A stretch of 64,000 nt of DNA from an uncultured Alphaproteobacteria bacterium (GCA_910577095.1 CAJTLY010000001.1:37483-101482), one strand, 5' to 3'. Positions 46,018 through 53,135 are shown, numbered from the stretch's first letter. Notes: a model not told the origin generated them from the letters alone. Made by a program: numbers and translations.

Positions 46018-46036
46018 GTCAATTGCCAAAATTGAC
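46018..46036. promoter_or_regulatory. Operator-like palindrome in front of the initiator gene
   Basis: GTCAATT-N5-AATTGAC sits 14 bp upstream of ATG 46050. It shares the GTCAAT...ATTGAC half-sites with the 46455-46472 palindrome inside the gene, so the initiator may bind both. Confidence 0.5.
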
Positions 46037-46049
46037 AGCTAGGAAAAAG

Positions 46050-46841
46050 ATGCGTTACGATTTTATAGACGAAGGACAAGATTACGATGAGGCGGTAGAT
46101 ATGCCGGTAATACCGGTAAAACACCGTTCAAAGTTCGGACTTTGTCCGGCTGCCGTCTTGAATTCAGAACTCAGCAGCACGGCCAAACTTGTCTACACGG
46201 CAATTGCAAGTTTTGTTCGTCCAGGAAAAGCAACCTTTCCATCTTACAACAGACTAGCCGATACTGTTAAAAAGTCCCGACGTACAGTTATTCGGGCAGT
46301 TCAAGACCTTGAAAATGCTGGTTTTATTAAAAAAATATCCGCTATTCGCGACGACGGCGGCTATACGTCAAACCGTTATACCCTAGTGTCGCCGCTGTCA
46401 TTATCTGGTGACACTGATGTCACTAGCCCTAGTGACATTGATGACACTAACCCTAGTGTCAATATTGACACTTCGAAGGGTAGAAGTTTTAAAGATAATA
46501 AAAATTTTAAAAATTTTAATTCTCCGCGCGCGTACACGCGCGATATTGCCGCCGGGGCCCAACGCCCGGCGCAAACGGATCTTGAGGATTTCGTTCCAAA
46601 CAATTCAGATTTTAGCTTGTTGCAGCAATTAAAAAGCTCGGCAGGAAAGGCCGGGGCGTGGCTACAGCTAATCAGGAAAGACAAGCAATATTACTTGCGA
46701 CCAGCTTCTCCGCAAACTTTTCAGTTCATTTCAGAAAAAGATTTCGCACAAGCAGTTGATTTTGTGCAGAAAACGGCCGGAAGCTGCCAGCCGTTAAAAT
46801 TTGGGCAGTATTTAAAAAAGGAGATTGTAATCAATGAATAA
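46050..46841 (+). CDS. Phage replication initiator with winged-helix domain
   Basis: A 263-aa protein. Residues 25-105 form a winged helix-turn-helix (AKLVYTAIASFVRPGKATFPSYNRLA, then KSRRTVIRAVQDLENAGFIKK), as in phage and plasmid initiators. A linker follows (DNA-encoded origin, see next entry), then a distinct C-terminal domain (from about 175) that probably contacts host replication proteins. There is no helicase or primase motif. The ATG at 46050 has AGGA at the right distance; a TTG nine codons upstream (46023) is less likely and would lie inside the operator. It overlaps the next gene by eight bases. This is the first gene of the element. Confidence 0.75.
   Translation: MRYDFIDEGQDYDEAVDMPVIPVKHRSKFGLCPAAVLNSELSSTAKLVYTAIASFVRPGKATFPSYNRLADTVKKSRRTVIRAVQDLENAGFIKKISAIRDDGGYTSNRYTLVSPLSLSGDTDVTSPSDIDDTNPSVNIDTSKGRSFKDNKNFKNFNSPRAYTRDIAAGAQRPAQTDLEDFVPNNSDFSLLQQLKSSAGKAGAWLQLIRKDKQYYLRPASPQTFQFISEKDFAQAVDFVQKTAGSCQPLKFGQYLKKEIVINE
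46385..46520. other. Putative replication origin inside the initiator gene
   Basis: Seven copies of AGTG(T/A)C or its complement occur in 88 bp (46385-46472), arranged as inverted pairs. The clearest are AGTGACATTGATGACACT (46431-46448, imperfect) and AGTGTCAATATTGACACT (46455-46472, perfect). An AT-rich tract (about 46484-46520, almost only A and T) follows, which would suit helix opening. The layout, binding sites then AT-rich tract within the linker of the initiator gene, is that of the lambda O origin. Confidence 0.65.
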
Positions 46842-47022
46842 ATATGTCGTTGAAGTTACTTATAAAAATCCTCAAGAAGGCAATTCTAAAATGGCGATTT
46901 TTGAAGTTGTTAACAATAATTTCTATGATATCGATCAGAAAATAGAGGGTTTTATAAAAGAAAATAAAATCAATGTCTTATCATGCAAAATCAAGGAGGT
47001 TAAAGATAATGGCGGACAATGA
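46834..47022 (+). CDS. Small phage protein, unknown
   Basis: A 62-aa, soluble, charged protein (MNKYVVEVTYKNPQEGNSKM...) with an alternating beta-alpha pattern. Start overlaps the initiator stop by eight bases, after AAAGGAG; its end overlaps the zinc-ribbon gene by 14 bases. No family recognised; likely replication- or regulation-related by position. Confidence 0.6.
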   Translation: MNKYVVEVTYKNPQEGNSKMAIFEVVNNNFYDIDQKIEGFIKENKINVLSCKIKEVKDNGGQ

Positions 47023-47419
47023 GATAATCGGGCGGACGTCCTGTCCGGTATGCGGTTGCGCAGATCAGGATATAAAAATAAATAAAAACAACAAGTTATA
47101 TATGTTTTGCGACAATGGTTGCGCAATAAAATGGAATTCCGCGCAAAGCCGAAAGTATCTGCCGCTGCTGAAATCCGGGGCAGCGGTCAGAACCGAAACC
47201 GGATTAATTTTACAATCAATCAAGGAGTTAGAGAAAAATGAGCAACAACAAACAAACTTTGAAAATAGCCCCGGCCGATATGTTGCCGGAAGCCGTGGAA
47301 ATTATGCCGGAGGACGGCCAGACCGAGGATTTGCCGGAACTGCAGCAGCCGGAGATAACGGCTCAGGAGAGCGCCGCGGCTGGCTTGCCGGACTTTTGTC
47401 CGACGATGACGACGAGTGA
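47009..47419 (+). CDS. Zinc-ribbon phage protein
   Basis: A 136-aa protein with CPVCGC near residue 11 and FCDNGC near residue 37, a four-Cys zinc ribbon, followed by a helix (AIKWNSAQSRKYLPLLKSG). The last third (NEQQQTNFENSPGRY...SDDDDE) is Gly/Asp-rich and disordered; this is the part overlapping the next gene by 182 bases in another frame. AAGGAGG lies eight bases before ATG 47009. Function unknown; zinc ribbons of this kind often bind nucleic acid. Confidence 0.6.
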   Translation: MADNEIIGRTSCPVCGCADQDIKINKNNKLYMFCDNGCAIKWNSAQSRKYLPLLKSGAAVRTETGLILQSIKELEKNEQQQTNFENSPGRYVAGSRGNYAGGRPDRGFAGTAAAGDNGSGERRGWLAGLLSDDDDE

Positions 47420-47834
47420 AGGCTCGTATTCGCGTGACGAATTTCGGCAGAATTTCAATTCGTTTTTGGAATTTCTGGAAAATCCGTCTGCCGCGACCGA
47501 CACCTTTTCGACGATCGTCGGAAAGGGGCGTGAGTTGTCGGCCGATAAGATCTATAACCTGGCCGAACGTTACAGCTGGCTGAACTGGCTAATCGACCGC
47601 AAAACGCAAGCGCTCAGCGATTTGCTGCTGGTGACAATATTCGTCACGTTTGAAAGTAACGTGATTATTCAAAACTGGACTGGAATTTCATATTTAGAAA
47701 AGGCAAAATTATGGTTAAAAAACAAAGCAAAAGAGAAGAAATCAGCAGTAAAGAGCGGACGTTTCCGCAGTCTGTTCGGCTGGGGGTATTCGGCGCCAGC
47801 GGATCAGGCAAAAGCTACCGGGCCAAACAGCTAA
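47238..47834 (+). CDS. Phage protein of unknown function, overlapping both neighbours
   Basis: A 198-aa protein with an acidic, disordered N-terminus (to about residue 60), a helical middle (DEFRQNFNSFLEFLENPSAATDTFSTIVGKGRELSADKI), one hydrophobic stretch (ALSDLLLVTIFVTF) and a basic tail (KAKLWLKNKAKEKKS). AAGGAG is ten bases before ATG. It overlaps the zinc-ribbon gene by 182 bases and the ATPase gene by 124 bases. The hydrophobic stretch suggests membrane contact, possibly as a virion protein. Confidence 0.6.
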   Translation: MSNNKQTLKIAPADMLPEAVEIMPEDGQTEDLPELQQPEITAQESAAAGLPDFCPTMTTSEGSYSRDEFRQNFNSFLEFLENPSAATDTFSTIVGKGRELSADKIYNLAERYSWLNWLIDRKTQALSDLLLVTIFVTFESNVIIQNWTGISYLEKAKLWLKNKAKEKKSAVKSGRFRSLFGWGYSAPADQAKATGPNS

Positions 47835-48397
47835 CGGCCGGGTTGCGGCGGGTCATATTTTTTGACCCGCTCGGCGATTTTGTCACGGGTTCAAAAGTGT
47901 TCACGAATTATGACAATCTTGTCAAATTTCTACTGTCAAACTGGACCACAGGATTTCGGATTTCTTATCGGCCAGAATTCGGCAACGAAGTTGCTGAGCT
48001 GGATCGGCTAAGCAAAATGCTTGTTTTGCTGCAATACGGTTATGGCAGAATTCACTGGGGTAAATTAACCCTAGTCGTTGATGAGCTTGACGAAGGCTTC
48101 CCGTCTGGAATTACACAGAAAAATCCGAAGAACGGCTTTGCGTATCTTTGTAAGCGAGGCCGTCATTTCGGGATTAACTTAATCGGCTGCAGCCAAAGAA
48201 CGGCTCAGGTTGATGTGTGCTTTCGCGGTAACTTGACCGGGCTCTATCTTTTCCGTCACGTTGACCCGATCGATACCGAAAAAGCATTACAAATGCTTGG
48301 CCGGGAATATGCGACCGATTTCCGTAACCTGAACGATCGGGAATATATCTACAAGTCAGGTGCACTGCAGAAAATCGTAAAAAATGAAAAAAAATGA
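47711..48397 (+). CDS. P-loop DNA-packaging-type ATPase
   Basis: A 228-aa ATPase. Walker A GASGSGKS (residues 28-35) and Walker B LTLVVDELDEG (Asp124-Glu125), followed by GINLIGCSQRTAQVD as a sensor-like strand and a C-terminal YIYKSG. This layout fits the short FtsK-HerA packaging ATPases of membrane-containing tailless phages (P9 of PRD1 and PM2). It has no membrane helix, unlike Zot of filamentous phages. The start AAGG...ATG is weak and lies inside the upstream gene. It directly precedes the capsid gene, after a terminator. Confidence 0.75.
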   Translation: MVKKQSKREEISSKERTFPQSVRLGVFGASGSGKSYRAKQLTAGLRRVIFFDPLGDFVTGSKVFTNYDNLVKFLLSNWTTGFRISYRPEFGNEVAELDRLSKMLVLLQYGYGRIHWGKLTLVVDELDEGFPSGITQKNPKNGFAYLCKRGRHFGINLIGCSQRTAQVDVCFRGNLTGLYLFRHVDPIDTEKALQMLGREYATDFRNLNDREYIYKSGALQKIVKNEKK

Positions 48398-48438
48398 CAT
48401 TTTTTGAATTTTTTTACGTACGTAAGAAAAAGTCTAGG

Positions 48439-48473
48439 AAAACCGCGGGTTTGCGAATTTGCGGTTTTTTTTT
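48439..48473 (+). terminator. Terminator after the ATPase gene
   Basis: AAAACCGC/GCGGTTTT stem with a nine-base T-run. A perfect 12-bp palindrome (TTACGTACGTAA) lies at 48414-48425 just before it. It separates early from structural genes. Confidence 0.85.
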
Positions 48474-48528
48474 ATTTATGCTCAATGGCAATTGATCTTT
48501 TTCGTTAACAACATAAGGAGTTGAAAAT

Positions 48529-48609
48529 ATGAAAACTTTTTTGAAAACCATGATTGCCGTTGTCGCCGGGCTTGGCGTGTACAACTGGTGGTCCAACCGT
48601 AGCAAATAG
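48529..48609 (+). CDS. 26-residue phage membrane peptide
   Basis: MKTFLKTMIAVVAGLGVYNW followed by WSNRSK: one short hydrophobic helix with a basic end. AAGGAG at correct distance before ATG. The next gene starts within 12 bp. Such tiny membrane proteins are typical of internal-membrane phages. Confidence 0.6.
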   Translation: MKTFLKTMIAVVAGLGVYNWWSNRSK

Positions 48610-48620
48610 GAGATATGAAT

Positions 48621-49514
48621 ATGCCGCAGATTAAAAAAATTTTGGTTCACGAGGCCAAGAGTCTCAGCAATTCGGCGATCTTAACCTATAACGTGCCATC
48701 GTTTGACACGATCGACGATATCTATCTCAGATTCACAAATGCCGGAGCTGCTGCCGCTGAAGCTGATATTAAAAGCTCGATCGGTAAAGTTGCGGTTAAT
48801 ATTAACGGTGAACAGGTTATTAACACGACCGTTGAAAGAATTTACGACTTTTACAAATTCTTAGGCAACGAAGTTAATCAGAACCGGCCGGCAAACGTCG
48901 TGTCTCTAAATATCGGGCGTCTGCTTTTTATCAGCCCGGAGAACGAAGATTATTTCGCATGGGGATGTTCAAACATTAACACAATTCAAATTCAGGTTTA
49001 CTGCAATAATACGGTCAGTAAGGTAACGGATTGTGAGGTTGTGACCGAACGTCGGCCGATCACGAGTTTGCTCGGGGCTTATATCAAGCTCATTTCCTAT
49101 CCGCAGGCTATGTCTGCCGCCGGAACGTCGACCGTTGATACCTTGCCGAGAGACAGCAACGAAGCCTACTTGTGTGTACTGGCAGCGGCCGGGGCAGGCG
49201 GTACGATCAGCCAGGGCGAAGTCGTTATGAACGGGATTTCGATTTATGACCCGATTTCGCAGGCGGTTAATGATCTGGTTGTCTGCAACCGTTGCTACGC
49301 GCCGGTGGCAGGTTATTTCAATTATCTGTTTGCCGATCGTTCGATCAAAGGTCTGCTGCCGATGAAAGGCGTGACGGAGCTTCGCTTTAAGACCGAATTC
49401 TCGGCAGCGCCGACGACAGGCGTTTATGACTTGCTGGCCTGCACAATTAAGAACGTCCCGCCGGCCATGATGACCGCCTACAATTCCGGCGGATCGTCTG
49501 CCGCAGCGGCTTAG
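48621..49514 (+). CDS. Candidate major capsid protein (double jelly-roll type)
   Basis: A 297-aa protein, beta-rich and Ala/Gly/Ser-rich, without Cys motifs, membrane segments or low complexity except the Ala-rich end. Two similar-sized halves (break near KLISYPQAM) with many alternating strands suggest a two-domain jelly-roll fold, as in PM2 P2. Support: length close to PM2 P2 (269 aa), position next to the packaging ATPase, small membrane proteins behind it and its own hairpin. No sequence motif proves it. The ATG 48621 has AGGAG nine bases upstream; ATG 48615 is too close to it. Confidence 0.6.
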   Translation: MPQIKKILVHEAKSLSNSAILTYNVPSFDTIDDIYLRFTNAGAAAAEADIKSSIGKVAVNINGEQVINTTVERIYDFYKFLGNEVNQNRPANVVSLNIGRLLFISPENEDYFAWGCSNINTIQIQVYCNNTVSKVTDCEVVTERRPITSLLGAYIKLISYPQAMSAAGTSTVDTLPRDSNEAYLCVLAAAGAGGTISQGEVVMNGISIYDPISQAVNDLVVCNRCYAPVAGYFNYLFADRSIKGLLPMKGVTELRFKTEFSAAPTTGVYDLLACTIKNVPPAMMTAYNSGGSSAAAA

Positions 49515-49521
49515 TGTAACC

Positions 49522-49550
49522 GAGAGCCGCCGCGCGCGGCTCTCTTTTCT
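49522..49550 (+). terminator. Hairpin after the capsid gene
   Basis: GAGAGCCG/CGGCTCTC stem followed by TTTTCT. A weak terminator or an mRNA-stabilising hairpin that would allow more capsid than downstream product. Confidence 0.6.
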
Positions 49551-49561
49551 GAAAGGTTAAA

Positions 49562-49807
49562 ATGATGAGTTTTTACGATGACCTAAAAGGGGGCTTAACT
49601 TATCTGGTTGATACCGGAGCGGATATCTATAAAGAGCAGCTTAAAAACGAGACAGAACAGGACCGGATTAAAAGCGAACAACAGGTTGCTCAGCAGGTTG
49701 CTGGCGACACAATTGTCGTCGGGAATACGTCTTTTTCGATTAAAAAGACTTTGCTTGTTTTAGTCGGAATTCTCGGATCTGTCCTAATTTTGCGGGGGGC
49801 GAAATAA
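49562..49807 (+). CDS. Phage membrane protein with C-terminal helix (1)
   Basis: An 81-aa protein with a polar N-terminus rich in Glu/Gln and one C-terminal membrane helix (KTLLVLVGILGSVLILRG). First of three genes with the same C-tail-anchor plan. The start of the next gene overlaps its stop by one base. Likely virion membrane protein. Confidence 0.65.
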   Translation: MMSFYDDLKGGLTYLVDTGADIYKEQLKNETEQDRIKSEQQVAQQVAGDTIVVGNTSFSIKKTLLVLVGILGSVLILRGAK

Positions 49808-50088
49808 TGGCGGAACATCAACAGGCGGAGGGCAGCGCCGGACTTCTGGCCGGAAAAATATCGCCAACTCTCAATCTATCAGCAACTTTAGGTTTAGATG
49901 ATATGTTAAAAGATCTTTTTAACACATCATCGTCAGCCAGCTCATCGGCTGGCGGAAATACGGTCAGGATCGGCGACAACTCTGCCGCGTCTGGGCGTTC
50001 GGCAGTTGGAAATATCGGCCTTTTTAAGACCGTGGTGTATGCCGGAATTGCCGCGGTCTTTATCGGTCTTTTTTTCGGTAAAAAGTGA
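49807..50088 (+). CDS. Phage membrane protein with C-terminal helix (2)
   Basis: A 93-aa protein with a low-complexity Ser/Gly N-terminal part and a terminal membrane helix (TVVYAGIAAVFIGLFFGKK). Part of a tightly packed set. Confidence 0.65.
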   Translation: MAEHQQAEGSAGLLAGKISPTLNLSATLGLDDMLKDLFNTSSSASSSAGGNTVRIGDNSAASGRSAVGNIGLFKTVVYAGIAAVFIGLFFGKK

Positions 50089-50096
50089 GGTGAACA

Positions 50097-50483
50097 ATGG
50101 GATTGTTTGGCGGGAAATCAAAGTCTAGTTCGTTCAGCACGACCAACGTGACGTCAACCGACAATAGTAAAACGTCGTCTGGAACAATCGGCGATCTGTC
50201 CAAAAATAACTTAATAGCCGGAGGCAATGCGACCATGTACGGTTATACCGCAGATGACACAAATCAACTGCTAAATACAACTCTGGATTATGTTAATCAA
50301 GCAGTTGAGGGGATTAAGGACGTGACCGGCAAGGCGATTAGTCAGGTGAGTTCGGCGTATTCGGGAGCTAATGACAGCATATTGCAATCGGCAAATGAGA
50401 ATAAGGCGATCTTAAAGTCGCTGCAACCGTTCGCGCTTTATGGGGCTATAGCCGCAATTTTTTATTTTGTTTTTAAAAAATAG
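50097..50483 (+). CDS. Phage membrane protein with C-terminal helix (3)
   Basis: A 128-aa protein; Ser/Thr-rich start (GGKSKSSSFSTTNVTSTDNS), a helical middle, and one terminal membrane helix (FALYGAIAAIFYFVFKK). GAGGTGA precedes ATG. All three proteins end in two basic residues after the helix. Confidence 0.65.
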   Translation: MGLFGGKSKSSSFSTTNVTSTDNSKTSSGTIGDLSKNNLIAGGNATMYGYTADDTNQLLNTTLDYVNQAVEGIKDVTGKAISQVSSAYSGANDSILQSANENKAILKSLQPFALYGAIAAIFYFVFKK

Positions 50484-50492
50484 GGGGAGATA

Positions 50493-51140
50493 ATGGCAGA
50501 TACAACCTTAAATATTCAGACCGGGACGATAGATGCCCCGTATCAGGAATTCACCGAAGTTATTCCGGCCGGTAGTAATCGGAAAATCAACTATGTGACT
50601 GAAAACTTTGCGCTTCTCGAGACTTCGGCCGCGGAAGCCTTGCATGTCAATTTTGGCGGGGCGGCGAACGAAACGCCTTTTTTGGCCGGCATGAGATATA
50701 AGCTTCCCGCGATTGTCCCGAATGTTACGCTTTTCAACAAATCAAACACGGATTTGACCGTTCATTTTGCGATGGGTTGCGGTGAAATCGACGACAACCG
50801 GTTGACGGTTGTAAGTTCAATCAATACCGTCTCGACCTTTTCACATTTCAAAACCGCCGGAATTAATTTTACAACTTCTTCGTGTCTGATTAAGACCGGC
50901 GGAGAAAAGATTGTAATTCAAAATAACGGCGCAAACGATCTTTTTGTTTGCGACAAAGACGCAGCGGTGGGAGATCTTGGCGGTTTTAAGGTAGAGCCGG
51001 GCGGCGATTGCGAACTGCCGATCACGACCGGTGTTCGGGTTAATTCGGCCGGGACAGGTGGCACAATCAGCGTCGGCATATTCTCTAGCCTGGTTATTCC
51101 GGCGATTGAATATGACGACGACGGTATGGCAGGAGCATAA
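50493..51140 (+). CDS. Beta-rich phage structural protein (vertex/penton candidate)
   Basis: A 215-aa protein with mostly beta pattern (EFTEVIPAGSNRKINYV, GTGGTISVGIFSSLVI), few charged helices, no membrane segment. Its place before the collar spike suggests the vertex base. The family is not recognised. GGGGGAG precedes ATG. Confidence 0.5.
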   Translation: MADTTLNIQTGTIDAPYQEFTEVIPAGSNRKINYVTENFALLETSAAEALHVNFGGAANETPFLAGMRYKLPAIVPNVTLFNKSNTDLTVHFAMGCGEIDDNRLTVVSSINTVSTFSHFKTAGINFTTSSCLIKTGGEKIVIQNNGANDLFVCDKDAAVGDLGGFKVEPGGDCELPITTGVRVNSAGTGGTISVGIFSSLVIPAIEYDDDGMAGA

Positions 51141-51144
51141 TAAC

Positions 51145-51639
51145 ATGGCAATCATTAATAATCATATGGCAGTCAAGCCGGGCACCGTGATTGCCAGCCC
51201 GGCAAGCTCAGTTCCGGGTTATCTTTTTTGCAATGGCGCGACGCTTAACCGTAAGACTTACGCCCGCCTTTTTGCGGTCATCGGCACTTTATACAACAAA
51301 GACAACGGGCCAAATACGTTCAATCTGCCGGATTTCCGCGGTGATTTTATCCGCGGTTATTTGGCCGGATCGTCGGCCGAGATCGGCACAAGGCAGGGGC
51401 AGGGCTTGCCGAATATTACGGGAAATTTGGGCGGCAGCAAAAATATTCTAATCAACCCGTCGGCGGATGGGGCTTTCGAAGTTACAACCCGGTCTGAAGG
51501 GTGGGCCGGCACCTCAGCCGGAACGGCTACAACGGTAGCTAATATCAGCTTTGACGCCAGCCGCGTCAGTGGCGTGTATGGTAAATCCGGCGACGTTGTA
51601 CCGCGCAATCATGCTTTAAACTTTTTTATTAAATATTAA
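51145..51639 (+). CDS. Collar-domain spike / receptor-binding protein
   Basis: A 164-aa protein with the phage tail-collar (PF07484-type) signature: PGTVIASPASSVPGYLFCNG, then RLFAVIGTLY and FNLPDFRGDFIRGYL. The C-terminus (VPRNHALNFFIKY) is also typical. Known: such domains trimerise at fibre tips. Here it is probably the virion spike. ATG 51145 with AGGAG nine bases upstream is chosen over a longer frame. Confidence 0.8.
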   Translation: MAIINNHMAVKPGTVIASPASSVPGYLFCNGATLNRKTYARLFAVIGTLYNKDNGPNTFNLPDFRGDFIRGYLAGSSAEIGTRQGQGLPNITGNLGGSKNILINPSADGAFEVTTRSEGWAGTSAGTATTVANISFDASRVSGVYGKSGDVVPRNHALNFFIKY

Positions 51640-51653
51640 GGAGTTAATACCAA

Positions 51654-52082
51654 ATGTTCGCGTATAATTTTAACGAAGAAACCGGCAAATATATCGGCAG
51701 CGAAAAAATGCAACCCGATCCGCTGGAGCCGGGCAGATGGCTGCAACCCGCAAATTCGACTCTTGTCGTCCCGCCACCGTTTGACCCGCAACGGCAAACC
51801 TGCCGTTGGACCGGCACGGCTTGGGAGATCGAGACGATCGTTGAGCCGGAAAAGCCGGCCGATCCGCAGCCAACGGCCGCAGAGCTGCTGCAGCTGCAGA
51901 TTTTACAGCTGAAAATGCAGCTGGCCGAAGATGATTATAAGATCATCAAATGCGCCGAATATCAGGCCGCCGGGGTTGATTTGCCGTATAACATAGCCGA
52001 ACTGCACGCCGGTCGGGAAGCTATTCGGGCAGAAATTAATCAGCTGCAGGAGCAGCAGGCGGCTGAAAATGCAGACGAGTGA
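51654..52082 (+). CDS. Tail-fibre-assembly-like phage protein
   Basis: A 142-aa protein: N-terminus FAYNFNEETGKYIGSEK, Trp-rich CRWTGTAWEIE motif common in fibre-assembly chaperones, then a Leu/Gln coiled coil (LLQLQILQLKMQLAE) and a second (EINQLQEQQA). It directly follows the collar spike, as such chaperones do. Overlaps the hydrolase start by 14 bases. AAGGAG at good distance. Confidence 0.65.
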   Translation: MFAYNFNEETGKYIGSEKMQPDPLEPGRWLQPANSTLVVPPPFDPQRQTCRWTGTAWEIETIVEPEKPADPQPTAAELLQLQILQLKMQLAEDDYKIIKCAEYQAAGVDLPYNIAELHAGREAIRAEINQLQEQQAAENADE

Positions 52083-52554
52083 ACTTTTGATTTTATTAAT
52101 CGGGGGGCTGATTTTGTACAGAGGTGGCAGAAAAATTGAGTCGGAAGTCAATCCGGACGGGCAGGTTGATATTGTGGCCCGAACCTTATGGGGCGAGGCC
52201 AGAGGCGAGGGCAAAGACGGTATGCAGGCCGTGGCCAACGTGATCATGAATCGGGTTGCCCGGGGCGGCTGGTATGGCCTAACTCCGGCCGAAGTTTGTC
52301 AAAAGCCAAAGCAATTCAGCTGCTGGAATTCGTCAGATCCGAATTATAAAAAGATGTTGTCGGTCACAACGTCTGATCCGCAATTTCGGCAGGCTTGGCA
52401 AATAGCCGAACAAGCGGTTGCCGGTAAGTTGCCGGATATTACCGGCGGGGCAACTGAATATCACACAAAAAGTATTAAACCGGCTTGGAACTGGCAGAAA
52501 TTAGCCCAAACAACCACAATCGGAGATCATATTTTTTATAGGAGTTTAGCCTAA
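52069..52554 (+). CDS. SleB-type cell-wall hydrolase
   Basis: A 161-aa muralytic enzyme. A membrane helix at residues 4-18 is followed by a hydrolase_2/SleB domain: ARTLWGEARGEGKDGMQAVANVIMNRV with catalytic Glu43, FSCWN, and the C-terminal GATEYHTKSIKPAW. Cleaves peptidoglycan during entry or lysis. Located between spike and holin-like genes, as for endolysin or vertex enzymes. Confidence 0.85.
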   Translation: MQTSELLILLIGGLILYRGGRKIESEVNPDGQVDIVARTLWGEARGEGKDGMQAVANVIMNRVARGGWYGLTPAEVCQKPKQFSCWNSSDPNYKKMLSVTTSDPQFRQAWQIAEQAVAGKLPDITGGATEYHTKSIKPAWNWQKLAQTTTIGDHIFYRSLA

Positions 52555-52739
52555 TGCCTTGGATTATCACAACTTTAGCCGGAGCTTTAGCCGGCGTGTT
52601 TATCAACAACGCAACCAGTCAACCCGTTCAGGTTTTGCCCGGGACCGGCGCAACCACGAACGACGAGGGGAAGCTTTATAAGATCGGCTTTTTTGTGCTG
52701 GCTGCCTACGTACTTTTTAGAATTTCGGGGAAAAAGTAA
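52554..52739 (+). CDS. Two-helix membrane peptide (holin-like)
   Basis: A 61-aa protein with helices at ITTLAGALAGVFI and IGFFVLAAYVLF and a short polar loop, ending SGKK. Start shares a base with the hydrolase stop. Holin-like by size and place; not proven. Confidence 0.55.
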   Translation: MPWIITTLAGALAGVFINNATSQPVQVLPGTGATTNDEGKLYKIGFFVLAAYVLFRISGKK

Positions 52740-52740
52740 C

Positions 52741-52905
52741 ATGATCGACTTGCAACTTGTTTATTCGCTTCTCGGGGCGTCCCCAATTGCAATTATTCTG
52801 GTTTATTATTTAGGAAAAATCGACAACAGAATCAATCTACTAGAACAAAGAATTTATTTTTTAGAGGAGAAACGACTTGTTAGAAAAAATAAAAGAGAAA
52901 TTTAA
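52741..52905 (+). CDS. Membrane peptide with coiled coil
   Basis: A 54-aa protein: one membrane helix (ASPIAIILVYYLG), then an amphipathic heptad (IDNRINLLEQRIYFLEEK) and a basic tail. Spanin- or holin-like by position. It starts one base after the previous stop. Confidence 0.55.
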   Translation: MIDLQLVYSLLGASPIAIILVYYLGKIDNRINLLEQRIYFLEEKRLVRKNKREI

Positions 52906-53014
52906 AAATAAAAGCTTCTGGGCCGGTATTTTTACGGCCGTCGCCGGATTAATCGGCGGCAGCGTCACCGCCCCGGAATTTTTTATCAACTTAATTAATT
53001 TAATCGGAGGTTAA
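52877..53014 (+). CDS. 45-residue membrane peptide
   Basis: TTG start after GAGGAGA at good spacing. Basic N-terminus (LEKIKEKFKNKSFW), one membrane helix (AGIFTAVAGLIGGSV) and a hydrophobic end. It overlaps the previous gene by 29 bases. Third of the holin-like cluster. Confidence 0.55.
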   Translation: MLEKIKEKFKNKSFWAGIFTAVAGLIGGSVTAPEFFINLINLIGG

Positions 53015-53017
53015 AAT

Positions 53018-53134
53018 ATGGCAAAAGCTAGAAAAAGTAGTAAAAAGACAAAAGTTAAGGTAATCTACGTCAGCAAAACAAAAAAGAAAAAAAGAAAGAC
53101 TAAAAAGAGCTTGTTTGATAAGATCTTTGGGTAA
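53018..53134 (+). CDS. 38-residue highly basic phage peptide
   Basis: MAKARKSSKKTKVKVIYVSK followed by TKKKKRKTKKSLFDKIFG: about half of the residues are Lys or Arg. GGAGG precedes ATG. Resembles virion DNA-condensing core peptides. Last gene of the plus-strand run. Confidence 0.6.
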   Translation: MAKARKSSKKTKVKVIYVSKTKKKKRKTKKSLFDKIFG

Positions 53135-53135
53135 G

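Noticed and set aside
51145..52082. Tailed phage remnant, suggested by collar and fibre-assembly-like proteins
   Set aside because: There is no portal, terminase, head-tail connector or tube gene, and the element is short and compact rather than eroded.
46050..53134. Filamentous (inovirus) prophage, suggested by dif integration and a Zot-like ATPase
   Set aside because: The ATPase has no membrane helix, and there is a 297-aa beta-rich protein, a collar spike and a SleB enzyme. No major coat peptide or rolling-circle initiator is present.
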